Of a DNA stretch of 64,000 nt, positions 53,889 to 63,704 are shown piece after piece. The DNA is from G020351775 sp039588335. Lineage in GTDB: Bacteria > Gemmatimonadota > Gemmatimonadetes > Gemmatimonadales > GWC2-71-9. Positions within the stretch are counted from its first letter, which is position 1, and each line of letters opens with the position of its first letter. The notes under the pieces were generated by a model, which was not told where the DNA came from, made no database searches, and saw only the letters and a list, made by a program, of their open reading frames with translations. A program made the position numbers and the translations under genes. Location: contig JBDGZZ010000022.1 in the NCBI GenBank assembly GCA_039588335.1, positions 4,922 to 68,921 on the forward strand, written 5' to 3'.

Positions 53889-55052
53889 TCAGTGGAACTC
53901 AATAGCGTGTTTCGAAATCAAATCCCAATAGGTCAGGTAGCCTCCGTTGCGTGATTCGGTCACGAAGCTCTGTAGTGTTTGCAGCAATTGGGTGCTGTTG
54001 TAGCCCAGCACGTAGTTGGATGGGAGCCGGGAGTAACCCCGATTGAAGTAGCTCCGGATGATCACGGAACGCTGATCGATTGGGAGTCCCTCAACCGTCT
54101 TGGCAAACGTGCCGAAGTCACCCTGACGCATCAAGTAAAACTCGACGTTGGACGTGTACAGCCCCGAAACGGTCTGTCCTAGGCCTGCTGCGTATTCCCC
54201 GATTGCAGCCAATGCATGGGGACCAGCGAGGTTGCCAACGACGGGAATTATGAGATTTCGATCCTGTAGCGCTTTTACGAATTGGAAGTCGTTCTCGCTG
54301 GCCAGGTAGTTTGCCTGCCGCCCAGTGAGGTCAGATTCAAGAAGGAGCTGCCGCAAGGTTGGATAGTCCCGACGGGGCGGCCGGTTGAAGCTCTGGAACC
54401 GCAGACTCAGCCCCGCGTTGATGAACGCGTCGTGGAACCGGGCGATCGTCATCAAGTCACCGGCTTCGAGGGGCAACCCGAAGCCGGTGACTCTTTCCGC
54501 AACTGTTACCCGCAGAGCCTCAACAAGAGTGAGATCGGGCTCTGTGGCGTCTACATACTCGATGAGTTCGTCAATTGACCTGGCGTCCCACTCGCCCAGG
54601 TCTCGAGGTGGCGGTCGGCCGGTGAGGAGGCACAAATACTCGATTCTGTTGTGGCCAATCTCGAAGAGCGACTTAAACAGAAGGTGCTCGAGCAGGTTGT
54701 CGCGCCGGATGTCGATTATGAATGCGACGGTCGGTCGAATCTGTGCTATGTAGGAGAAGTTCTGACCGGGACCGACACCCACGTACACGCCACCACTTAC
54801 CTCCAGCTCACGCAGCTTTCCTATGACGTGGAGGTACGACGTCTCGTTCGAAATTAGATTGTCAGTGTCGAAATAGCCGCCGGGCTCGGAAAGACTCTGT
54901 ATGAGTCGGGCGAACTCAGTGGTCGCGACAGCCTGCTGTGTCGACCGACTGCGGTCCGGGTCGCCCTGGCCCTCCGCGCACTGGCCGCCACAAGCGGCCA
55001 GGCCATACAGGAGCAACAGCCCCGTCTGGAGCGCATAGAATGTATTCTTCAT
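53889..55052 (-). CDS. Lipoprotein resembling the LIC_10091 family, function unknown
   Basis: A 387-residue exported lipoprotein (lipobox GLAAC, Cys21). The conserved block GGVYVGVGPGQNFSYIAQIRPTVAFIIDIRRDNLLEHLLFKSLF recalls the LIC_10091 family, from memory. The G-x-G-x-G followed downstream by an acidic IDIRR has the look of a SAM- or nucleotide-binding Rossmann start, yet the protein is exported. Other conserved-looking parts are RRDYPTLRQLLLESDLTG and NLIIPVVGNLAGPHALAAIGEY. No catalytic assignment is possible. Confidence 0.7.
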   Translation of the reverse strand: MKNTFYALQTGLLLLYGLAACGGQCAEGQGDPDRSRSTQQAVATTEFARLIQSLSEPGGYFDTDNLISNETSYLHVIGKLRELEVSGGVYVGVGPGQNFSYIAQIRPTVAFIIDIRRDNLLEHLLFKSLFEIGHNRIEYLCLLTGRPPPRDLGEWDARSIDELIEYVDATEPDLTLVEALRVTVAERVTGFGLPLEAGDLMTIARFHDAFINAGLSLRFQSFNRPPRRDYPTLRQLLLESDLTGRQANYLASENDFQFVKALQDRNLIIPVVGNLAGPHALAAIGEYAAGLGQTVSGLYTSNVEFYLMRQGDFGTFAKTVEGLPIDQRSVIIRSYFNRGYSRLPSNYVLGYNSTQLLQTLQSFVTESRNGGYLTYWDLISKHAIEFH

Positions 55053-55106
55053 GCTGTGGTCCCAGTGGTCCTGAATGTTCTAGGTCCCGCTATTGCACGA
55101 TTCGTT

Positions 55107-56261
55107 CTACCCAAGCGCCTGTTTGAAGTCGTCTATCACGTCGTCCGTGTGTTCGATTCCAACGGATACCCTTATCAACTCGTCTGAGATCCCTGCCTTC
55201 TGGCGTTCCTCCGGCGAGAGACCCGAGTGTGATGTGGTTGCAGGCCGGGTCAGCAAGGTCTCGATGCCGCCGAGACTGGGGGCCACTATGGGCAAGCGCG
55301 TCTTTTCCATGAACTGATCCGCAGCGTCAACGCCACCGTGCAGCTCGAAGCTCAGCATTCCGCTGAATCCGTCGAACATGCGCTTGGCCAGGGAGTTTGC
55401 TGGGTGACTCTCGAGCCCTGGATAGTTGACCTTCTTCACGGCCGGATGTTTCTCCAAGAACGAAGCTATCCCAAACGCACTGCGGTTCTGGTAGGCCACT
55501 CGCACCGATAGTGTCTTGACTCCGCGATGAAGGAGGAAGCATGCGTGTGGGTCGAGCGTGCCTCCCAAATGGTTGAGCTTGTGCGTGATCTTCGTGATCA
55601 AGTCTGCACGACCGATCACAGCGCCGGCGACGATGTCCGAGTGTCCGTTCAAGTACTTCGTGCAACTGTGAAGCGATAGGTCGAATCCCCATTCGGACGG
55701 ACGGAAGTTCATCGGGCTGGCGAACGTGTTGTCAATCAGCGTGATGAGTTCGTTTTCTTTCGCGAATTCCACTACGGCTTCGAGTTCCGGCACGTCCATG
55801 AGCGGATTGGCCATGGTCTCTACGTAAACCGCCTTGGTCGTAGGCTTGAGTTTGGCTTTCCACGAGTCAGGTGCGTCGCCCTCGATGAAGTCAAAAGAAA
55901 TGCCGTATTCGCCAAGGTCCTTCGTCACCAGGTCGTAGGTCCCGCCATACAGACAGTTCTGTGCCAGCAGGTGGTCTCCGGAAGAGAGGATCGTGAGCAG
56001 AGACGTCGAAATGGCCGCCATGCCGCTCGATGTTACGAGGGCCGACTCGGCGTTTTCTAACGCCGCGAGCTTGCGATGCAAGGCCAGGTGGTTTGGCGTA
56101 TTGTTGAGGCGAATGTACTTGATATCATGATAGCTCTTCTCCCCGACGTACTCGAACATGGCCGACTGAAAGATCGGCATCGCCACGGCACCCCCAATTC
56201 GAGGGTTCGGCTCGCCAGCGTGGATGAGCTTGGTCTCAATGTGTCCTCGGTTTCCCGCCAT
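55107..56261 (-). CDS. Cys/Met metabolism PLP-dependent enzyme (methionine gamma-lyase or cystathionine gamma-lyase-like)
   Basis: A 384-residue fold-type I enzyme of the trans-sulfuration family. It has ETKLIHAGEPNPRIGGAV at the N-terminus, SSGMAAISTSLLTIL (phosphate site), VETMANPLMDVPE, IDNTFASP and the PLP lysine in SCTKYLNGHSDIVAGA. Near the C-terminus, SLGGIETLLTRPATTSH supports the family. Whether it cleaves methionine, cystathionine or homocysteine, or synthesises cystathionine, cannot be decided by eye. It is divergent from threonine synthase over 150 bases, consistent with Thr/Met-branch metabolism. Confidence 0.87.
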   Translation of the reverse strand: MAGNRGHIETKLIHAGEPNPRIGGAVAMPIFQSAMFEYVGEKSYHDIKYIRLNNTPNHLALHRKLAALENAESALVTSSGMAAISTSLLTILSSGDHLLAQNCLYGGTYDLVTKDLGEYGISFDFIEGDAPDSWKAKLKPTTKAVYVETMANPLMDVPELEAVVEFAKENELITLIDNTFASPMNFRPSEWGFDLSLHSCTKYLNGHSDIVAGAVIGRADLITKITHKLNHLGGTLDPHACFLLHRGVKTLSVRVAYQNRSAFGIASFLEKHPAVKKVNYPGLESHPANSLAKRMFDGFSGMLSFELHGGVDAADQFMEKTRLPIVAPSLGGIETLLTRPATTSHSGLSPEERQKAGISDELIRVSVGIEHTDDVIDDFKQALG

Positions 56262-56413
56262 GGGCTGTCCGTGCCTCCTCCGTCACCAAGGTGTTGGATG
56301 TGGGCTGCAGCAAGATCACAATTTAACTGTTTGAGCGTGGACTGCCGACATTCTCCAGTGTCGATTAGCTTCAGGCGTCTCCCTCTCGTTCGGTCTAGCC
56401 TCTGGAGCGTTGG

Positions 56414-57469
56414 ATGACGTGGCGTGGTGTAATAGAAGAGTTCCGTGACTACCTCCCGCTCGATCCGAGCATCAATGCTGTCACACTCCTGGAGGGAAAC
56501 ACGCCACTGCTGGAGGCCCCCAGGTTGGCGCAAATCCTTGGGTTTGAGGGCCGGTTATTCCTCAAGTGCGAAGGTCAGAATCCCACTGGCTCCTTCAAGG
56601 ACCGGGGCATGACCGTGGCCATCTCGGCGGCCGTGACACAGGGAGCGGAGGCGGTGATCTGCGCATCTACCGGCAACACATCGGCCGCGGCCGCAGCCTA
56701 CGCTGCCAAGGCGGGGATGCAGGCTTTTGTCATCGTGCCTGATGGAAAGGTCGCGGCAGGGAAGCTCAGTCAGGCCGTGGTGCACGGTGCGCGGGTCGTT
56801 GCCATCTCGGGAAGCTTCGACGACGCGCTCACGATAGTGAGCGAGGTAGCGAAATCAGGTCGCGCGATAGTGGTGAACTCGATCAACCCCTATCGGATTC
56901 AAGGGCAAAAGACCGCCGCCTTCGAAATCTGTGGAGCGTTGGGGGGTGTGCCAGACTACCACTTCCTGCCCGTGGGGAACGCCGGTAACATCACGGCGTA
57001 CTGGCTCGGATATCGGGAGTACCATGAGGCTGGGATCACGGACCGGTGGCCAAGGATGATGGGATTCCAGGCCGAGGGCGCGGCGCCGATCGTACTAGGG
57101 CATGTGGTTACGGAACCCGAGACTGTGGCCACTGCGATCCGAATCGGGAATCCGGCAAGTTGGGAGGGCGCGGCAAAGGCGCGCGACGAGTCCGGTGGAT
57201 TGATTGCATCGGTCACCGATGCGGAGATTCTGGAGTGTTATCGTGCGGTGGCAGCAACTGAAGGCGTCTTCTGCGAACCGGCGTCTGCGGCCTCGTTGGC
57301 CGGACTCAAGAAGATGGTTGGCACAGGCAAGATGGAACCGTCCGCGACCGTTGTCTGCACACTCACCGGCCACGGACTCAAGGACCCGGATACCGCTACC
57401 TGTGAGTCTCCCGCGCCACTAAGGGCCGGCGCGGACCTCGGCGACGTCAGCAGGGCATTGGATCTGTGA
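56414..57469 (+). CDS. thrC: Threonine synthase
   Basis: A 351-residue fold-type II PLP enzyme that converts O-phosphohomoserine to threonine. It has LLEGNTPLLEAPRLA, the PLP lysine in NPTGSFKDRGMTVA, the ASTGNTSAAAAAYAAKAG loop and the LPVGNAGNITAYWLG phosphate-binding motif. Length matches the short, SAM-independent class. The next gene starts 18 bases downstream on the same strand. Confidence 0.93.
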   Translation: MTWRGVIEEFRDYLPLDPSINAVTLLEGNTPLLEAPRLAQILGFEGRLFLKCEGQNPTGSFKDRGMTVAISAAVTQGAEAVICASTGNTSAAAAAYAAKAGMQAFVIVPDGKVAAGKLSQAVVHGARVVAISGSFDDALTIVSEVAKSGRAIVVNSINPYRIQGQKTAAFEICGALGGVPDYHFLPVGNAGNITAYWLGYREYHEAGITDRWPRMMGFQAEGAAPIVLGHVVTEPETVATAIRIGNPASWEGAAKARDESGGLIASVTDAEILECYRAVAATEGVFCEPASAASLAGLKKMVGTGKMEPSATVVCTLTGHGLKDPDTATCESPAPLRAGADLGDVSRALDL

Positions 57470-57487
57470 GAGGGGGATGATTTCACC

Positions 57488-58294
57488 ATGAGGTTCGCTG
57501 TTTGTGAGGCATCACCTCAGTTGATACATGCCGACGATGGCTGGAAGCAGATTGCAGGCCAATGTGGCAAAGAACGACCGGACATGCTGCTTCTGAATGA
57601 GATGCCTTTTGGCAACTGGGTGTCGGTAGGCCCCGAGCCGAACCGTGAGCAGCTGCTGACCTCTCACAATCTGCACGACCACGGCCTCGACCACTTGGCA
57701 GAGTTCTCCGTGCCGACCGTGTTCGGGAGCCGCCCAACGTTCGAGCAAGACCGTAGTGTCAATCAGGCCTTCGTATGGAAGAGAGATGGCAATCTGCAGG
57801 CAGTTCACACAAAACAGTTCTTTCCCGACGAACCAGGTTATTACGAGGCGCGATGGTTTGAGCGCGGTGAACTACGGTTTGAGCTCGGGGAGGCAGATGG
57901 AATCCAGATCGGGTTCCTGACTTGCACTGACGTGATGTTCCCGGAATGGGCGCGCTACTACGGTCACAGCGGTGCCCAAGTCATCTGTGTTCCGCGGGCG
58001 ACGCCGGCGCCATCGCTGGATCGCTGGAAGACGGTCATCTCGACAGCTGCGATCATATCAGGCTGCTATGTAGCGAGCTCCAACCGTGTGGGGACGGACA
58101 CCAACGGGCAGGAGTTCGGAGGTGGCGGATGGATATTCGATCCCGCCGGAGAATTGATCGCCGCAACCTCGACGCAGCATCCGGTGGCTACAGCGGAGCT
58201 GGATCTTGGGCTGGTGGAGAGGGCAAAGCAGGGATATCCGGCGTATGTAGAGGGGCTCCCTGTGGAGGCTATCACGAAGGTCCTGAGTAGGTGA
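57488..58294 (+). CDS. Carbon-nitrogen hydrolase (nitrilase superfamily)
   Basis: A 268-residue cytoplasmic amidase-like enzyme. The Glu-Lys-Cys triad is seen in LLLNEMPFGNW, VHTKQFFPDEPGYYE and GFLTCTDVMFPEWAR. Its length fits single-domain family members such as N-carbamoyl-D-amino-acid, N-carbamoylputrescine or omega-amidase types; the substrate is not predictable. It is probably co-transcribed with thrC. Confidence 0.87.
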   Translation: MRFAVCEASPQLIHADDGWKQIAGQCGKERPDMLLLNEMPFGNWVSVGPEPNREQLLTSHNLHDHGLDHLAEFSVPTVFGSRPTFEQDRSVNQAFVWKRDGNLQAVHTKQFFPDEPGYYEARWFERGELRFELGEADGIQIGFLTCTDVMFPEWARYYGHSGAQVICVPRATPAPSLDRWKTVISTAAIISGCYVASSNRVGTDTNGQEFGGGGWIFDPAGELIAATSTQHPVATAELDLGLVERAKQGYPAYVEGLPVEAITKVLSR

Positions 58295-58307
58295 AACACA
58301 TGACGTT

Positions 58308-58340
58308 GGGGAGGTAACTGACAGTGCAGCTCCCTCCCCA
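58308..58340. terminator. Possible bidirectional hairpin between convergent genes
   Basis: GGGGAGG at 58308-58314 pairs with CCTCCCC at 58333-58339, with one more T-A pair outside, over an 18-base loop. It lies between the nitrilase stop and the M14 stop. There is no T-run, so this is weak. Confidence 0.3.
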
Positions 58341-58361
58341 GCCTTCCCGTCAATCCGCTTG

Positions 58362-61163
58362 CTACTGTCCTCCTGGTGCCTCTCCAAGCCTCACTTCCTC
58401 GGTGCCAGCCAGGTAGATGCCGTTGAACAAGAACTTGTAGGTCCCATGTGGCTGACTGCGGCGCAGGATCTCGGGTCCGAAGAGGTAGAGGGATCCGTTG
58501 CCCACCTTGGCGTCGATTATGGCTACACCGTCCTTGAGGTGTTCCTGTCCCCAGGCCCAGCCGCTGCTCAACGGATTGGCGGTGTCGAACCAGGCCACAG
58601 GAGTCACCCCCTGCGCATCGGGTTCGAGTCTGAAAACGGGATTGCGGCTGAACGAGACCTGGATGCGCTCGTCCAGTCCCCACGCTACTGGGACAGTGTT
58701 GTCGACTGCGACTTCGAGGATCGATCCCGGAACGAAATAGTCGTCGTTGGATAACGGCCTGCCGTCCTCACCCAAGAGATGATTTCCAACCGGCACGTTC
58801 GCGTGCTGAGCCATGGCGGTAGAAGATCCGATGGTTATGATGGTGCCCCCATTCCGGAGGAAATCGCTGAGACGTTGTACCGTGGTGTCGACACTTACGC
58901 GTCCAAGCCGGCCGCGATACTCCTCGGGGATCGAAGACAGATCAGGTGACCCTCCCCCAAATCTGCCAGACCGCTGTCCCGCCCGCGGATCGGCGAGCGG
59001 AATCGCCCCGGGGACGAACACCAACACGTCGTATTTGTCCAAGAGGTTGCCCTCGTTCAGATCCTGAGGGAAAGCCAACTCGTACTGAAACTCGAATTGC
59101 TCCAGCACCCAGCGGGCCCAGCCGGAAGGCATGGAGCCGCCGTAACGGTCCCACAGTCCCACCTTCACGGTTCTCATCTTCAGCGCATCGCTGGCCGGAG
59201 CTGACGGCACGCCATCGAAGTCCAGGCCCAATTCTGAGGCCATTTGCTCCAACTGACCGAGTGTGGACGCCTTTGCGTTGATGTAAACGGTGCCGGCGGG
59301 GTAGGTCTTTCCGTTGGCCTGAACCTCCTGACGCAGCCAATACACGTCTTCGCCATTCTTCATCAGGCGGTTGGTCGCTATGAATCCATCGTTTACACTG
59401 TGGCTTAGCATGAAGCCGGCTGCTCCGTCTGCGTTCGCAACCGCACCGGCCAAAGGCGTCGCGTATCCCTCGATCTCCTCGAACGGTCCGTCGAACCCAT
59501 CAAAGACGCGATCGAACTCAACACCCATCTGTAACGCCAGCGTCCATCCGGCGTTGTCATACGGGGCGATCGGTGGTCCGCCCGGGTATGCGAAGTCGTT
59601 GGGATGATCTTGGGGCTCGAACATGTCCATGATGTGGGGCCGAAAAGCCTGCGCTGCATGCACGACGTAAGAGCCCGCGGGATACTGCTTACCCGCCACC
59701 TCGAAGTCACCTGTCGCCTGCTCGATCTTGATCCCGTTCTTGATGAGTGCGTTCACGAATTTCGTGGCGGTAGGAAAGTCAGCCTGATCCGACGGAATGA
59801 TGTATCCCCTGGGGTCTCGAGCTGCAGGGTCATGCAACACCTCGTCGTAGTAGCTGGGCGGGACGCCGCGAAACCGTCTCCCCTGCTGCTGGGATTGCAC
59901 ACCCTGACCTTGACTCGCCGCCGCGTTCAATGCCTCGATGCGCTCGGGGTGTACCGTCCAATGGTCCCGACTCCCCCGGTCGATCGCGTTCCTTCCCATC
60001 AGATAGATGTTGAAGAGCAGCGTTTCACGGTACCGTGACGCATGGTCCAAAACGGCCCGGTTTGCCGTGACGGAGTAGTCTATCGACTGTCTGAAGTGCC
60101 AAACCTGGGGTCTGATGGGGTACGGAAGGTCATTACGGGGTAGCTGCCGACTCGAGATCAGAGGTATCTCTATTGGGGTCGGATTGCCGATGGTCTCCGT
60201 CAGCAGGCCAATCATGTTGTGGAAATAGACCGTCGTTCGAAGGCCGCCGTTCCACCATGTGGAATAACTGGCCCCAGATCTCATCGTGGTTCCCGGCTTG
60301 CCCTCGGCCACAAACCGGCTGTGCATCGCGGCTCCGACCATCTCTACGCCGAGAGGAATGAGCGGATCGAAATTGTAATTGAACGGGTCGCGGAATGGCG
60401 GCGCGAACATGACGGTTCCCGCCGGGCCTGTCTGATGGTGATTGTACACGATCTGGGGGAACCACTCTCGGAACATGATACGGGCCATGTTCTCCGTTTC
60501 TGGCTGGCTCGCCATGAAGAAGTCACGGTTGTTGTCGTGACCGATGTACTTGTGATAGAGGCGAGGGATTCCGGAAGACGATCTGTTCTCCGGCACGGGT
60601 TCTCTCATATACCAGTTTGAGACCAGCTCCATCCCGTCCGGGTTGGCATGCACCGCGAGCACGATCACGTCATTCAGGAACCGCAACGTCTCTTCGTCAG
60701 TCTTGCTCACCAACTGATACACTGTCTCGATCAACTGATGTGCCCCCAATACCTCTGTTGCGTGCAACCCTCCGTCGATCCAGACGATTGCGCGCCCTTC
60801 TTGGGCTAGACTGCGTGCCTCCTCGTCTGTCAGCCCCTCTGCCATCGTCAGCCTTCGAGCGATGTCCTGATAGCGCCCGAGATTCGCGTGGTTTTCGGGG
60901 GACGTGATTATTGCCATCAGCTGTGTGCGGCCTTCTGCTGTCGGCCCGATCTCCTCGAGCACCATCCGTGGCGATTCCTCTGCAAGCTTGTGCCAGTAGG
61001 TTTCGAATTGAGCGTAGTTGGCAAGGTTGTAGTCGTCGCCGATGTTGAACCCGAATTCTTCCATGGGGCTCGTTATCTGCTGGGCAGTGCTGGGCGTGCT
61101 GAGAACCAAGAAGGTGGCGAAGAGAACCAACGAGGTGAAACGGTTGCGCGCAGATACGATCAT
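58362..61163 (-). CDS. Large exported M14-family zinc carboxypeptidase
   Basis: About 933 residues with a signal peptide (FTSLVLFATFLVLSTPSTAQQ) after the ATG at 61163; the frame to 61229 adds a non-signal leader. Zinc ligands are H134 and E137 (DGGLHATEVLGAHQ) and a His in IVYNHHQTG near 242, with HDNNRDFFMASQ between them. A basic/Gln-rich insert (GQGVQSQQQGRRFRG) follows the catalytic domain. The C-terminal half includes a DJ-1/glutamine-amidotransferase-like alpha-beta segment (VGLWDRYGGSMPSGW, DVLVFVPGAIPLA, NGGTIITIGSSTAMA). It is a paralogue of the 14.6-17.4 kb peptidase. Probably periplasmic or outer-membrane-associated protein degradation. Confidence 0.87.
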   Translation of the reverse strand: MIVSARNRFTSLVLFATFLVLSTPSTAQQITSPMEEFGFNIGDDYNLANYAQFETYWHKLAEESPRMVLEEIGPTAEGRTQLMAIITSPENHANLGRYQDIARRLTMAEGLTDEEARSLAQEGRAIVWIDGGLHATEVLGAHQLIETVYQLVSKTDEETLRFLNDVIVLAVHANPDGMELVSNWYMREPVPENRSSSGIPRLYHKYIGHDNNRDFFMASQPETENMARIMFREWFPQIVYNHHQTGPAGTVMFAPPFRDPFNYNFDPLIPLGVEMVGAAMHSRFVAEGKPGTTMRSGASYSTWWNGGLRTTVYFHNMIGLLTETIGNPTPIEIPLISSRQLPRNDLPYPIRPQVWHFRQSIDYSVTANRAVLDHASRYRETLLFNIYLMGRNAIDRGSRDHWTVHPERIEALNAAASQGQGVQSQQQGRRFRGVPPSYYDEVLHDPAARDPRGYIIPSDQADFPTATKFVNALIKNGIKIEQATGDFEVAGKQYPAGSYVVHAAQAFRPHIMDMFEPQDHPNDFAYPGGPPIAPYDNAGWTLALQMGVEFDRVFDGFDGPFEEIEGYATPLAGAVANADGAAGFMLSHSVNDGFIATNRLMKNGEDVYWLRQEVQANGKTYPAGTVYINAKASTLGQLEQMASELGLDFDGVPSAPASDALKMRTVKVGLWDRYGGSMPSGWARWVLEQFEFQYELAFPQDLNEGNLLDKYDVLVFVPGAIPLADPRAGQRSGRFGGGSPDLSSIPEEYRGRLGRVSVDTTVQRLSDFLRNGGTIITIGSSTAMAQHANVPVGNHLLGEDGRPLSNDDYFVPGSILEVAVDNTVPVAWGLDERIQVSFSRNPVFRLEPDAQGVTPVAWFDTANPLSSGWAWGQEHLKDGVAIIDAKVGNGSLYLFGPEILRRSQPHGTYKFLFNGIYLAGTEEVRLGEAPGGQ

Positions 61164-61278
61164 GGGAGTCAGCCTCGAGCGTTTTGCATCAAAGAATGGC
61201 GGAAAAAGGCGTGCATTTCTCACTTGCACAGCTGAGAAAGGATAGTCCCGGGGGAGACTAATCGGTAGACGACGGCAG

Positions 61279-63567
61279 CTACTGCTCCGTGCTTGCCCTC
61301 AGCACCAACCTGTGCTCTGTGTTTTCATCCACAGCTTCGCGACTGTAGAGCAAGGGGAAATACTCACCATCCGCCCACAACTGCAGGAGATCTCCGTAAT
61401 GCGGGCTCTCTGGTTGACCTGACTGACCGGGAACGTTGATGGCGAGGGAATTGTCCCAATTGGAGACGTCCAGGATTTCACGGAACGAGGCGCCCCATTG
61501 AGCCGAGAGGTTGACGGTCGTCCGATCGCCACCGCGCTCCACCGACGGGAGATCGAAGGCCGCGGTGACCGGATGGCGGAATTCGGCAAGGTTCAATGGT
61601 CCCCAGCGCCACTTGGTCCAGTCGGTTCCCTGTATCGTCTCCAGGCTATCTAGCGCACCTATCAATGCGGCTTCTGCGAGCGAGTCTCGCTCGGCTTTGG
61701 GGGTATCGCTATCGAATACGCGGCGGTCCACTAGCGATTGCCAGACCTTGAACAGGGCGACGTCCGGTCGGTCCTTGTCGAGCACACCGTCCCAACCGAG
61801 TAACATCGCTCGTGCCTGTTCCGATCGTTGTTCGCTGGTGGTGACGTCGGCAAGCTGCGACAGTCCCTCTGCCGCCGCTGACGAGAAGATGTCGTGCTGC
61901 AATGCCATGAAGTCTTCCAACGTGAAATCGTCACCACTGCTCAATACTTCTCTGATCCGGTGGAATCTTCGCGGTGACGACCAGTTGTATCCCAACGGTG
62001 GAGCGAATCCTTCCGGCATGATGTTGTGGTTTGCCGTTGCAATGAACTCACGGTCCGGATTGAACTCGCGGGGCAGTTCGCTCATCGGTCGGAAACCGCG
62101 CCACTCGTAACTGCCTGTTCCGGGGGCGGGAAGTCTGCCGACCCAGCCGCAGCAGCGGATCGGTGCCAATCCGGCAGCCTGCCAGCCGATGTTCCCGTCC
62201 ACGTCGGCATAGATCATGTTTTCGGATGGTACCAGCCAATGGTCCATCGCATCCAGATACTCTTCCCAGTTCTCTGCCTGGTCCACCCGTAGTGAGCCGA
62301 GGTATCCAGCGGTGCCCGGTTCGGCAAGTACCGACCTAAATGCATACGCCCTGTTGTTGACCGAATCCTCGTAGACGATCGGTCCATGACGGCTGAACTT
62401 GAGCTCTACTATTCGTGGGGATTCTCCGTTGACGAGTATCGTGTCCACTTCGACTCGGAGCGGCTCCCATCCGTCGCGCCACCAGACTTGGTCGCGAGCC
62501 TCGGGATTCAGGCGCTCGACGAAAATGTCTTGCTGGTCGATACCGACTACGGTGAGGCCCCATGCGATCCGCTCGTTGTGACCGATCGCCACGCCCGGCA
62601 GCGCCGGCTCGCCTGCTCCTATAACGTCCCAACCGGGTCCGTTGAGATGAACTAGGTAACGGAGGGAGGGAAGTGTGATGCGCCGGTGTGGATCGTTGGC
62701 CAGAATCGGCATTCCGGTCGTGGTCATCCTTCCCGAAACCACCCAGTTGTTACTGCCGGCTAAGGACGGATCGTCGTTATCGTGTTCCGATTCACCGTAT
62801 TCGTCGAGGATGGCAATACGAGGCAGGGGAGCATACCCGGCAGCCAGCGTCTCCAACACTTCGACCGGGATCTCATCCAAGTCCAGCCCACGCGGGATTC
62901 GGAGATCATGCGGTGGATCCGGTGCGTCACGCCGGTCGGCTTCCTCCAGCCCCAATCGCAGCACCGCTAATGCCAATTCGATCTCATCGGTTGCGTTTTG
63001 TGTCATCGGCAGGCCAGCCATGCGGAGCAGCGGCACCTCGGGTGTCCATGGGTCTGGTGCCACGCCGGTCAACTTGAACTCGACCGGGAGATTATCGGAG
63101 TTGTGCTCAATGAAGGCATTAACTCCGTTCACGAATGCCGTTATGATCGCCTTGGCGTTGGGATGGTAGCTTGTCCACTCGGCTTCCATATCGCCACGAT
63201 ACTTGAGCAGTCGGGCGAGTCTATCTCGCTCGAACGCGACCGGACCGGCTATTTCTGAGAGGCGGCCTTCACCCACCCGCCGCCAGGTTTCCAACTGCCA
63301 AAGACGGTCCTGCGCGGCTACGAAGCCCTGTGCAAAGAACAGATCCTCTTCCGTCTGCGCGTAAATGTGAGCGATCCCCCAGCGGTCGCGTAGTATCTCG
63401 ACGTCCTGCTGCAGGCCGGTTAACTCGATGTTACCCTGTAACTGGGACACCGAGGATCGGGCCAACTGGGTGAATCTGTCGGTGCCAATGCCGCAGGCGC
63501 CCACAAATAATACGGCCGTGATAGCCAGCGTCATTGTTGATCCACGTATCGCCATAGCTGTAGCCAT
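61279..63567 (-). CDS. Penicillin acylase family (Ntn-hydrolase) lipoprotein
   Basis: A 762-residue proenzyme. The signal peptide carries a good lipobox (FVGAC, Cys25). Autocatalytic cleavage is expected between Gly271 and Ser272 in LAGSNNWVVSG, exposing Ser272 as the N-terminal nucleophile; a small linker peptide (GESEHDNDDP) precedes it. DVEILRDRWGIAHIYA, GFVAAQDRLWQLETWRR and the ANDPHRR beta-chain motif confirm the family. Substrates of exported relatives include amides such as acyl-homoserine lactones, but specificity is unknown. Confidence 0.92.
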   Translation of the reverse strand: MATAMAIRGSTMTLAITAVLFVGACGIGTDRFTQLARSSVSQLQGNIELTGLQQDVEILRDRWGIAHIYAQTEEDLFFAQGFVAAQDRLWQLETWRRVGEGRLSEIAGPVAFERDRLARLLKYRGDMEAEWTSYHPNAKAIITAFVNGVNAFIEHNSDNLPVEFKLTGVAPDPWTPEVPLLRMAGLPMTQNATDEIELALAVLRLGLEEADRRDAPDPPHDLRIPRGLDLDEIPVEVLETLAAGYAPLPRIAILDEYGESEHDNDDPSLAGSNNWVVSGRMTTTGMPILANDPHRRITLPSLRYLVHLNGPGWDVIGAGEPALPGVAIGHNERIAWGLTVVGIDQQDIFVERLNPEARDQVWWRDGWEPLRVEVDTILVNGESPRIVELKFSRHGPIVYEDSVNNRAYAFRSVLAEPGTAGYLGSLRVDQAENWEEYLDAMDHWLVPSENMIYADVDGNIGWQAAGLAPIRCCGWVGRLPAPGTGSYEWRGFRPMSELPREFNPDREFIATANHNIMPEGFAPPLGYNWSSPRRFHRIREVLSSGDDFTLEDFMALQHDIFSSAAAEGLSQLADVTTSEQRSEQARAMLLGWDGVLDKDRPDVALFKVWQSLVDRRVFDSDTPKAERDSLAEAALIGALDSLETIQGTDWTKWRWGPLNLAEFRHPVTAAFDLPSVERGGDRTTVNLSAQWGASFREILDVSNWDNSLAINVPGQSGQPESPHYGDLLQLWADGEYFPLLYSREAVDENTEHRLVLRASTEQ

Positions 63568-63604
63568 CGGATTCTCTACAGAAACGGGTTGTGCGTCGGA
63601 AACT

Positions 63605-63623
63605 TATCTCTGGGTCAGAGATA
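63605..63623. promoter_or_regulatory. 7-bp perfect inverted repeat in a divergent promoter region
   Basis: TATCTCT-GGGTC-AGAGATA lies between the penicillin acylase gene (leftward) and the serine hydrolase (rightward). It is symmetrical and could be an operator. There is no independent support. Confidence 0.3.
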
Positions 63624-63704
63624 TGATTCAAAGGGCTTGCGGTCAAGAATCCGGGTGGCTTACGCTTCCTCGCGGACCATATCCTCCATCGGCAGGAGAA
63701 TCGA

